64,000 nucleotides of DNA from NCBI GenBank assembly GCA_045612065.1, contig JAZKYH010000003.1, positions 1 to 64,000 on the forward strand, given 5' to 3'. The DNA comes from UBA1189 sp045612065. Lineage in GTDB: Bacteria; Bacteroidota; Bacteroidia; Bacteroidales; Bacteroidaceae. The notes beneath the pieces are model-generated. The model saw nothing but the letters and a program-made list of their open reading frames with translations, searched no databases and was not told the DNA's origin. Position numbers and translations under genes: made by a program. Positions 31,362 to 38,691 of the stretch are shown piece by piece (the first letter of the stretch is position 1; each line of letters starts with the position of its first letter).

Positions 31362-34049
31362 TTATTTCTCCTTTTGTGCTTTCTCAAGCAATTCGTCTCC
31401 CTTCTTTTTAGCTTCTGCAATGAGTTTATCTCCTTGCTCCTTGGCTTCTGCGATGAGTGCATCGCCTGCTTTTTCGGCTGCAAGTTTCTTGAGGGCATTA
31501 TTGCCCGCCTTGCTCACGAGAGTTGATTTCTGCTTCTCAGCCTCGGTGATGAGTCTTTGAGCTGCTTGTTCTGCGGCTTTTACCAACTCAGCTTTCTGCT
31601 TCTCGGCATTGCTGATATCGATGCCAAGCTGTTCCCCTACAGTCTCAAGTGCCTTCTCGGTAACTGCAGACGTGACGGTCTCGGCTGCTTGGCGTGCCAT
31701 GCTTTGCGTGTCAATGGTGATCTTGGGAGCGCTGAACTTGCCGCCTATCTTGAGGTCAATGGTACTGATGGGGGTGTTGGCATTGGCGGGAAGCTTCAAC
31801 TTGCCTGCGTAGTCGATGGTTTGGTCCAATCCGGTGGTGCCGCTGAGGTTGAGGGTCAAATCGCCCATCTTGATGTCGAAGGGTTTGGTGCGCACGCGTC
31901 CATTCTCGATGGTGAAGTCCACGTTGAGGTCTTTGGCGCTAAGGTTCTTCAACTCTTCCCGTTTGGTGGCCTCGGCGATGTGGGTCATGATGGCAACATC
32001 GGAGAGGTTGAGGTTGCGGGTGCTGAGGCTGCCGTTGGCAGTGAGCGTTTCAAGCTGGGGAGACATGGTGGCGTCAAGTCGGGTGTCAATGGCTATCTTG
32101 CCTGAGAAGTTGCCGTTGATGTTCTCGAAGATAGGTGCTAATTGACGCACGAAATCGAGTTCCTTGTAGGTTTGCGCGAAAGAGAGTCCGTTGAGTGCAA
32201 ACGAGGCTTTCAGCTGGGGTTCAGTATTGCTATGGGTGGTAGAGTAGCTGCCATTCATGACTGCTGTGCCACCCATGGTTCGCATGGAGAGGTTGGTCAT
32301 ATCGGCCGTGCCATCCTTGACTACGAGTTTGCCTTGGAGATTGTTTAGGACGATGTTGTCGAAGAGAATCTCGGCCATGTCGACATTCATGTTGAAATCG
32401 ATGTTCTTGGGCACTACGATGACGCCTGTGGCTGCATCTTCGCCGTTTTCGGTGACTGCTTCGGTGGTATCCTCTTCGGTTTCCTCGGTAGAACTCATGA
32501 GGTCGTTGAGGTTCATGTGGTTGCTCTTGAGGTTGAGTTGTCCCTTGAGGGTCTCATCCTTGAGCGCGAATGCCATGTAGTTCTCGAAGCGGCAATCGGC
32601 AGTGATGTCGTTCTCCCCGACGAGCACGCGAGTCTCGCTCAAGTTGAGGTAGCGGGGCGTGAAGGCAAAGGTAGACTGCTCGATGGCCACCTCGGGGAGC
32701 CCTTCGATGAGTACTTTCATATCTTGCAGGTTGAGGGTGCCACTGGCCTTGAAGCGGTCGTACTGCTCGTTCTCGATGTAGGAGAGTCGTCCACCGAAAC
32801 TCATGTCGGCCTTGACGATGCCGTTCAGGGTGATGTCCTCTATGGGGTATACCTCTTTCACCTTGCCGAGGTTGAGTGTACCCTTGGCGGTAGCGGTGAA
32901 GTCGGGGTCGCTGATGGGAGTCTTCACCTGTGCGTTGAGGGCAAAGGGATTGCCCAGCATACTCAGGCTAAAGCGCTCAAGATTGACCTCCGTCAAGTCG
33001 ATGTCGCCTCCGGGGTTGGCCACGCTCGCTGCAATCTGTATGTTGTCGACGCCTGCGGGCAGGGCGGGGTAGCGGAAGTTTCCGTCGCTGACCTTGAGCG
33101 AGGCCTCAAACTCGGGTAGGGTGCTCTCGGTGAGTGTGCCTTTGGCATAGGCTTTGAGGCTCACGACACCCTCGGCCTTGAGATCCTCGAAGTCCTTGGC
33201 ATAGATGGCGGGCACGAGTGACAGTATCTCCTTGAAACTGATGTCTGAGGTGTTGAGGTTGAGGTCCATGCTCATGGGCGCATCGGTAGTCAGAGCTGCC
33301 CATCCGTCGATGGTGGCCCCGATGGCATTGAGCGAAAGGCTGTTCTCTTTCAGTGTGTATACTCCATTGGCAAAGTCGGCATCAACATCGAGGTGGGCAC
33401 CGAGACGTACCTTGTTTGCCAAGGTCACGCCGTCCATCTTGAAGGTGAGAGCTTGGATGGCAGCCTCGAGGGCGAGCAGGGCGCGGTCGGAAGCCATGTC
33501 GCCGCGGCAGGTGGTGCTGAACTGTTCGATGTGGGCATACATCCCCCCCTGGCGGTCGTCGTAGATGAGGTTGAGATTGTCGACCGAAACCTTCTGTAAT
33601 AGTATGCGGAAGGCACTCGAGGTGGTGTCTTCGGGTTCCTCCTCCTCTGCTGTGGTGGGCACGATGTCCCAGTTGGCACGGCCATCTTCGAGCACGATGG
33701 CTTTCAGGTAGGTGTCTTCGAGCAGTACCTTGGTGATGTCGAAGCCGCTATCGCCAAAGATGGACATCACGTTCACGGCAGCCTCGGCACGGCCCACGTA
33801 GGCCAGCGTGTCTTGTGCAAAGTCACCTTTGCCGCGGAGCCAGAAGCCCTTGATGCTTACCGAGGCTTGGGGAAACTCGCGGAAGAGACTGATGCCTAAT
33901 CCGTCGAACCCGAACTCGGCGTCGATGTACTTGCCTGCTTCGCTGATGACGGTTTCTTTAATCTTGTCTTTGAATGCCAATGGGATGATGGCCATGGCGG
34001 CAATGAGGCACACCACGACGATGCCGATAATCTTTGCTGTTTTCTTCAT
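31362..34049 (-). CDS. AsmA-family inner membrane-anchored protein with C-terminal coiled coil
   Basis: About 895 residues. An N-terminal membrane anchor (IIGIVVVCLIAAMAIIPLAF) is followed by the AsmA N-terminal domain (VSIKGFWLRGKGDFAQDTLAYVGRAEA) and a long beta-rich groove-forming region that ends in an AsmA_2-like stretch (NLSGTTGLDQTIDYAGKLKL). AsmA-like proteins bridge the periplasm and are implicated in phospholipid movement to the outer membrane. Unusual is the last 110 residues, a charged Ala/Lys/Glu heptad-like tail (AEKQKSTLVSKAGNNALKKL, DALIAEAKEQGDKLIAEAKK). The start at 34049 (MKKTAKI) is preferred to ATG 34061. It is not next to tamL. Confidence 0.85.
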   Translation of the reverse strand: MKKTAKIIGIVVVCLIAAMAIIPLAFKDKIKETVISEAGKYIDAEFGFDGLGISLFREFPQASVSIKGFWLRGKGDFAQDTLAYVGRAEAAVNVMSIFGDSGFDITKVLLEDTYLKAIVLEDGRANWDIVPTTAEEEEPEDTTSSAFRILLQKVSVDNLNLIYDDRQGGMYAHIEQFSTTCRGDMASDRALLALEAAIQALTFKMDGVTLANKVRLGAHLDVDADFANGVYTLKENSLSLNAIGATIDGWAALTTDAPMSMDLNLNTSDISFKEILSLVPAIYAKDFEDLKAEGVVSLKAYAKGTLTESTLPEFEASLKVSDGNFRYPALPAGVDNIQIAASVANPGGDIDLTEVNLERFSLSMLGNPFALNAQVKTPISDPDFTATAKGTLNLGKVKEVYPIEDITLNGIVKADMSFGGRLSYIENEQYDRFKASGTLNLQDMKVLIEGLPEVAIEQSTFAFTPRYLNLSETRVLVGENDITADCRFENYMAFALKDETLKGQLNLKSNHMNLNDLMSSTEETEEDTTEAVTENGEDAATGVIVVPKNIDFNMNVDMAEILFDNIVLNNLQGKLVVKDGTADMTNLSMRTMGGTAVMNGSYSTTHSNTEPQLKASFALNGLSFAQTYKELDFVRQLAPIFENINGNFSGKIAIDTRLDATMSPQLETLTANGSLSTRNLNLSDVAIMTHIAEATKREELKNLSAKDLNVDFTIENGRVRTKPFDIKMGDLTLNLSGTTGLDQTIDYAGKLKLPANANTPISTIDLKIGGKFSAPKITIDTQSMARQAAETVTSAVTEKALETVGEQLGIDISNAEKQKAELVKAAEQAAQRLITEAEKQKSTLVSKAGNNALKKLAAEKAGDALIAEAKEQGDKLIAEAKKKGDELLEKAQKEK

Positions 34050-34203
34050 GCTCTCTGCCACTTATGTTGATACGACGGTACAAAAGTACACATTATTTCA
34101 GAAATAGAAGAATTTCCCGGAGATAATGACTCGATTAGTAGTCTTCGGAGAACTGGAGCTTGCGTGCATGGCCGTTGATAGGCATATATAAAGCACTTTC
34201 CCG

Positions 34204-34682
34204 AAATCAGCTGACCAGTTGACCTTGTCCGCTGCAATGCGCTGTATATCATTAAATAAACAAGGTCACCCCCCGTTGGCCGAGGTTGACCTTATTGCCG
34301 TATCTTCTTGTCTTTACGCCATGGAGCTACGGCTCATCGCTGGACCCAAAGCTATCCCAAAAGCAAAGCCCTGTTTTCTTCTGAAGTTTTCAATTCTTGA
34401 TGGCGACCATCCGCGCAAGTGGTCGCCATCAATAGCGCATATGGTCACGACCATCCGCGCGAATGGTCGCGGTAAATAAATAGAATATGTGGACAAAAAT
34501 TGTGATAGATACGAGAAATAGTGTAAGTTGCATCTGTCAGTTTACTTGGTAATAAAAACCAACTCAATAGCATGAATACTGTAGGACAGCCTCAGGTCAA
34601 CCTCGGTCAACATAGGTTGTCCTTGCTTATGGTCAATGTGTCAGTATATTACGACCCGCAAGGTCAACTGGTCAACTGATTT
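34204..34682. repeat. 479-bp segment bounded by a 24-bp inverted repeat, rich in GGTCAAC
   Basis: Arms 34204-34227 and 34659-34682 match at 23 of 24 positions as inverted copies (core GACCAGTTGACCTTG). GGTCAAC or its complement recurs at least six times across the segment, including AGGTCAACCTCGGTCAAC near 34595. No transposase. It could be a MITE-like element or an array of binding sites. Confidence 0.45.
34399..34469. repeat. Two related GC-rich hairpins sharing GACCATCCGCGC
   Basis: Hairpin 1: GATGGCGACCA / TGGTCGCCATC (34399-34409, 34420-34430, perfect 11 bp). Hairpin 2: CGACCAT / ATGGTCG (34448-34454, 34463-34469). Both have CCGCGC-containing loops. REP-like in form. Confidence 0.5.
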
Positions 34683-34774
34683 GGCAACACTTGTTTTATA
34701 GGAATGTTTGGGGCGAAAGGGATGGATACTATACCCACAAATACATGATTTTTAGAATAAATTAGGAATACATA

Positions 34775-34805
34775 ATTGATAATTCGGGATTATATCGTAC
34801 ATTTG
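34775..34805 (+). promoter_or_regulatory. Promoter-like site in the repeat region
   Basis: ATTG (34775-34778), 19 bp, then TACATTTG (34798-34805), a perfect -7 element with the same -33 variant as the aromatic operon promoter. The only downstream frame is the small one at 34850, so the transcript may be noncoding or a leader. Confidence 0.4.
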
Positions 34806-34849
34806 CAACATCGCTCACGCCGACTGGGTTCGTGGTTGGGGATGACATA

Positions 34850-34984
34850 ATGGAAAAGGCGTTTACTTGGCGCTTTGGTTTTGATGCTTCAGAATCTCGC
34901 AAATTCTTAACGTTCGTAAAAAACACAGCAACGGTGAATGCCTCATGGGTATGTTTTCGTACATCTTTGTTATATTGGTCGTGA
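34850..34984 (+). CDS. Possible 44-residue small protein
   Basis: A frame beginning MEKAFTWRFGFDASESRKFL and ending with RTSLLYWS follows a good promoter-like site by 45 bp. There is no recognisable domain and no ribosome site. The opposite strand is also open over this stretch, so it may be part of a repeated noncoding element rather than a real gene. Confidence 0.25.
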   Translation: MEKAFTWRFGFDASESRKFLTFVKNTATVNASWVCFRTSLLYWS

Positions 34985-35183
34985 TGATTGGTATAGCATA
35001 AGGTGACGTATATAACATATCGGCGTGAGGCTTCGCGTTGCTCGTTTCGACGAACAGGCAATGCGAGAGCCTTGAAGCATGGAGCGAGCAACAAGTGACT
35101 GGCTTCACGCTTTTTTTATATAGTAAACGGAACTATGATTTGCCATATGAGGCCGGTGGCATGCATTAAAACATTTAAGCACT

Positions 35184-35741
35184 ATGAAACGTGTGAAGAA
35201 TTTCTTTCTGAAGAGTGGCCTCCTCATGATGGCCATGGGTATGAGTTTGGCATTTGTATCATGTGATGAAGAGGACATTAACAACGGCAATGACAATGGC
35301 GGTCAAAACAACGCAAAGAAACCTGCTGCGGCAGTAGTCGTTGAGTACACGGTGCTTGAGACGGCCGACTTCTTGGAGTATTGCGACATCGTGTTAGAAT
35401 ACAATGATGGCAGTGGTGCCAAGACGGAGACCATCACCGCTACTGAGTGGAAGAAGACCTTTACCACAGCATTCCCTTGCAAATTTACTTTCAACAAGAC
35501 CGTGACTCTCAAGGCGGATAAGGATATGGCGGCAGCCGAGAAGGTGAGTTATCATCAGAATGGCTACCACCTTAACTATTATCTTATCGATGCTGACGGT
35601 GCTACCGTGGATAAGGGCGCTAGTCTCTCTAACACGGGCATGGCTACGGCAGCAGCCAGTAAGATAGCCGCAAGCGTTGCAGAAGGCCGCTTCAACACGG
35701 CAAAAACCTACGAGTTTGATGCCGCGGGCAAACTGAAATAA
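35184..35741 (+). CDS. Hypothetical lipoprotein
   Basis: A 185-residue protein with a lipoprotein signal (LLMMAMGMSLAFVSCDEED, lipobox FVSC), an Asn/Gly-rich linker (NNGNDNGGQNN) and a beta-rich domain with AAVVVEYTVLETADFLEYCD. The acidic residues right after the Cys resemble the Bacteroidota lipoprotein export signal for surface exposure, so a surface location is possible. Its signal sequence resembles that of the broken gene following 22 bp later, suggesting a lipoprotein operon. No family recognised. Confidence 0.75.
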   Translation: MKRVKNFFLKSGLLMMAMGMSLAFVSCDEEDINNGNDNGGQNNAKKPAAAVVVEYTVLETADFLEYCDIVLEYNDGSGAKTETITATEWKKTFTTAFPCKFTFNKTVTLKADKDMAAAEKVSYHQNGYHLNYYLIDADGATVDKGASLSNTGMATAAASKIAASVAEGRFNTAKTYEFDAAGKLK

Positions 35742-35763
35742 GTTAATAATAAATTAAAAGAAT

Positions 35764-36723
35764 ATGAAAAAGAGTCTATTGAAATGTAGCCTCTTGCTGA
35801 TGGCATTGGGCGTGGCCTTCGTGTCGTGCAACGACGACATCAGTGGGCAAGACGTTCCCGATGGCTACGTTCCCAGGACTCTGATGTAGAGGTAGACTAT
35901 TACAACCCGATGTCGTTGGAGGATGGTGTGCGCATCATCGATGAGTGGCGCGACACGACCTTTGAAGAAGGGAACTGTTTGTTGGTGCTGGCCAGCTCGG
36001 TCTATAAGGATGCCCTCATGAGCCGATTGCAGAAAATACCTCTGGATATATCGCGCCGAAAGGTGCTGATGTTTGAGACGGATAAGGTGGCTCTGCCGGG
36101 TGTGTCGACCTTCAGCCTATCGATGTATGGCACAGCCTATATAGCTGGTGCTGTAGCCAAGGAGATGCATTCAACACCTTTGATAGTACTGGCCAACCCT
36201 ACGGATAAGAGTATAAACGTCACTGCCGATGGTTTTAGAGAAGGATATGCTGCTTATGGTGATGATAAGATAGATGCCGTTTATCTGTCAGACGCAGACG
36301 AGGGGGTATGCCATGGCTGACTCGGTCTATCGATTGATGTATGATTGGGGAATGCGCTATAACTTTATATTCCCGGTGATGGGTGGTTCCAACATGGGAG
36401 TGTTCAGGTATATGCGTGAGTATCCTCGCGATCTCTATACAGTGGGAACGGATGTAGATCAGAGCCATCTGTGTAACCAAATGGTGGGTAGCATGGTGAA
36501 GCATATCGACCGTGTGGTAGAGGAGTATCTGACGAGGTGGGCGGCAGGTGAGGAATTGCCCAAGCATATGGTATACGGTTTGGAGAGTGGCTATGTGGAT
36601 TGGGTGCCATCGTACAATTTCAATGGAGTGTTTGATGATGTGCTGAATAGTGTGCGAACCGAAGCAGAAGAGAGAGAGGGGGCCTATATGGAAGAATCAA
36701 ATAGAACGCGTTCTTATTATTAA
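35764..36723 (+). pseudogene. BMP-family (PnrA-like) substrate-binding lipoprotein, broken by two frameshifts
   Basis: Frame one gives a lipoprotein signal (MKKSLLKCSLLLMALGVAFV, lipobox VSC) and stops at 35889. A second frame continues from about 35870 with DYYNPMSLEDGVRIIDEW and PLIVLANPTDKSINVTADGF to a stop at 36320. A third continues from about 36300 (GYAMADSVYRLMYDWG, IFPVMGGSNMGVF, YTVGTDVDQSHLC, MVGSMVKHIDRVVEEYL) to 36723. Together these rebuild a periplasmic basic-membrane-protein-type binding protein; GTDVDQ and SMVKHID are characteristic. The second shift is at a GGGGG run. Either a pseudogene or assembly errors in two places. Confidence 0.75.
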
Positions 36724-36740
36724 CGTTACCAATTGCAATT

Positions 36741-37715
36741 ATGAAGAACTTAAGAAACTTTAAGGTGAATGTAGCAGTCGTTGCTGTCGTAGGCACTTTG
36801 TTTGCTTGCGGCAGCAATGATGCTATAAAGAAGCAGACGGTTCATATACCCGAGGGACCCGATTATAACCAGAAAGAAATGTGGTATACGATATTGAATG
36901 ATGTTGGTGGGGAGGGAGCCGATGTGTTCTACGTGCCCTCTACCTGGGAGTTTGATTGGACTACTACAGATGGCAGTTGTTGTCATTATGCAGATGTGTG
37001 GAATTTGCAGCATCGGGAGAATATGGCCATTGAGATGGGTGGCGTAGCTGAATATATGGCCGAGGGGAATAACTTCTACTCTCCATACTATCGGCATATA
37101 ACGCTCGACACTTGGGCAACGCTCAATGAAGACACCATAGCAAGGAGGTATCATAGTGTCTCATTCGTGGATGTACGCGATGCCTTTGAGTATTATGTCG
37201 CGCATCATAACAATGGACGTCCGTTTATATTGGCAGGCTTCAGCCAGGGTGGAAAGTCGGTGGTGGAACTTATGAAGGTAATGCCGGAGGAGGTAAGGAA
37301 GAGAATGGTTGCCGCTTATGTGTTGGGCTATAAGGTGACTCCTGATGATGTGGCTTCTGCTCCGTGGATTGTGGCAGCGAAGGATTCTGTGGATACGGGA
37401 GTGACGATTTGCTACAACTCGGTGTCTGATACTAAATATACCAAGGCGGTGGTGAGTACTCCGAACGTGATGTGTATCAATCCGGTCAACTGGCGTACTG
37501 ACTCTACAACTGCGATACTGAACGATACGATAACCGTAACATTGGATACGGAGCACAATGTCTTGGTGCTCGATGGCTTTGATGGTAGTTATCTGCCGAA
37601 TATCCTTGATATATTGAATGTGGGCGACTATCATGGCATAGAGCCTTGGGTGTATAGTGAATGCCTCAGGAGAAACTTCAAACTGAGAATCGAATCCTTT
37701 AAGAAAAATAAATGA
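36741..37715 (+). CDS. DUF3089 alpha/beta-hydrolase lipoprotein
   Basis: A 324-residue lipoprotein (VGTLFACGSND, Cys23) of the DUF3089 alpha/beta-hydrolase family. The nucleophile elbow is LAGFSQGGKS with Ser168. The family start VFYVPSTWEFDW (62-73) and the region RHSVSFVDVRDAFEYYVAHHNNGRPF before the elbow are present, and the catalytic His is probably in VGDYHGIE near the C terminus. Substrate unknown. It is intact although the genes on both sides are broken. Confidence 0.85.
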   Translation: MKNLRNFKVNVAVVAVVGTLFACGSNDAIKKQTVHIPEGPDYNQKEMWYTILNDVGGEGADVFYVPSTWEFDWTTTDGSCCHYADVWNLQHRENMAIEMGGVAEYMAEGNNFYSPYYRHITLDTWATLNEDTIARRYHSVSFVDVRDAFEYYVAHHNNGRPFILAGFSQGGKSVVELMKVMPEEVRKRMVAAYVLGYKVTPDDVASAPWIVAAKDSVDTGVTICYNSVSDTKYTKAVVSTPNVMCINPVNWRTDSTTAILNDTITVTLDTEHNVLVLDGFDGSYLPNILDILNVGDYHGIEPWVYSECLRRNFKLRIESFKKNK

Positions 37716-37731
37716 AAAAGGGGTGGATGTG

Positions 37732-38409
37732 ATGAGGAATCGTTGGCTTCATGTTTCAGGTGCTTTGATGCTCTTGCTGGTGCTGATGTCGTGTGGCAAG
37801 GAGCAGGAACTATTGCCTGAGGATATGATGCAGTGGGAGGTGCGCAGGGTGGCTGTAGTGCTGCCACCCCTCGGAACTTATGCCTGAGGATGTAAAGGCT
37901 ATCTTGTGCGGAGATGAGAGTGAGCGGCTACCTCATGTGATATCTGCAGATGAGGATGATAATGTGTTTTCTTCTGGAGCGGACATGGCATCTCTGAACA
38001 CCTGATGTGGCTGAACGATAGAAAAGGGTTTTCGAGAGAACTGGCCCACGAGACATTCACCTCAATGCACGAAAAAAGATGCTACAGAAAACTGTTGTGC
38101 TTGGTAGAAACATGCTACAGCGGCAGTGTCTTTGATGTGGTGGAAGGATTGCCAGGAATACTTGCGATTACTGCAGCTAATGCCAATGAAACATCGAAAG
38201 CCGATGTGTACAACTGTGATTTGGAGGTGTGGATGTCAAACCGTTTTACGTTGACATTTCAGGAATGTATAACAGAGAATCCATCTATCCCCATGCATGA
38301 ACTATATTATCGTCTATTTAATAATACCGTAGGTTCGCATGTCACTGTATTCAACGATTCTCACTACGGCAACCTATACAGCAACACCATGGGCGAGTTC
38401 TTGGAGTAA
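37732..38409 (+). pseudogene. C13 (legumain-like) peptidase lipoprotein, broken and internally deleted
   Basis: The gene starts with a lipoprotein signal (MRNRWLHVSGALMLLLVLMS, then C) followed by EVRRVAVVLPP, like the start of a type I periplasmic-binding domain, and stops at 37887. A second frame (PEDVKAILCGDESERLPHVI, SADEDDNVF) overlaps and shifts near 37975 into a third that contains SGHG (catalytic His) and LVETCYSGSVFDV (catalytic Cys) and runs to 38409 (MGEFLE). The catalytic parts of a clan CD C13 peptidase are recognisable, but much of the N-terminal region is missing. Inactive as it stands. Confidence 0.7.
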
Positions 38410-38435
38410 TCCATCCGTCGTGCACAAAAAGTAAT

Positions 38436-38489
38436 CTCCACAGAGTCCTCAAGAAATAGGCGCAGGCTTATCTTGAAGGCCTTGTGGAG
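38436..38489 (+). repeat. Structured repeat, copy 2 (double-stem hairpin, terminator-like)
   Basis: Outer stem CTCCACA / TGTGGAG (38436-38442, 38483-38489) encloses CTCAAGA / TCTTGAAG (38448-38454, 38471-38478), followed by TTTTATCC. It shares inner sequence and layout with 27064-27127 and follows the broken peptidase gene. Confidence 0.5.
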
Positions 38490-38691
38490 TTTTATCCTTT
38501 GAATTGTCACGGTGTGTCTCTCTCCTCTTTACCCACGGAGTGTCGCGGATTATCGGAAATCTGGCTCGTCCGTGTCCCCATCAGTGGGCGATACTGTACC
38601 TCCGTGCGGGTCGTAGGCGAAAAAGTGGTGCTATGCTGGTGTGTGTTATCTTTTTTTGCATTAACTTCGCGGTCTCAAAACTATATGCTCA

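Larger units (their letters stand above)
34050..35183. other. 1.1-kb mostly noncoding region with repeats
   Basis: Contains a 479-bp inverted-repeat-bounded segment (34204-34682) rich in GGTCAAC words, two GACCATCCGCGC hairpins, a promoter-like site (34775-34805) followed by a 44-codon frame, and a terminator-like GTGACTGGCTTCAC with T-run near 35095-35117. Long minus-strand frames across 34762-35108 look like shadows of this noncoding DNA. Confidence 0.5.

Noticed and set aside
32517..33119. 200-codon plus-strand frame opposite the AsmA-like gene
   Set aside because: Antisense shadow with no independent start signal.
35764..36723. Programmed frameshifting in the BMP-like gene
   Set aside because: Two separate shifts, no slippery heptamer with a downstream structure at the first, and the neighbouring peptidase gene is also broken; decay or assembly error is simpler.
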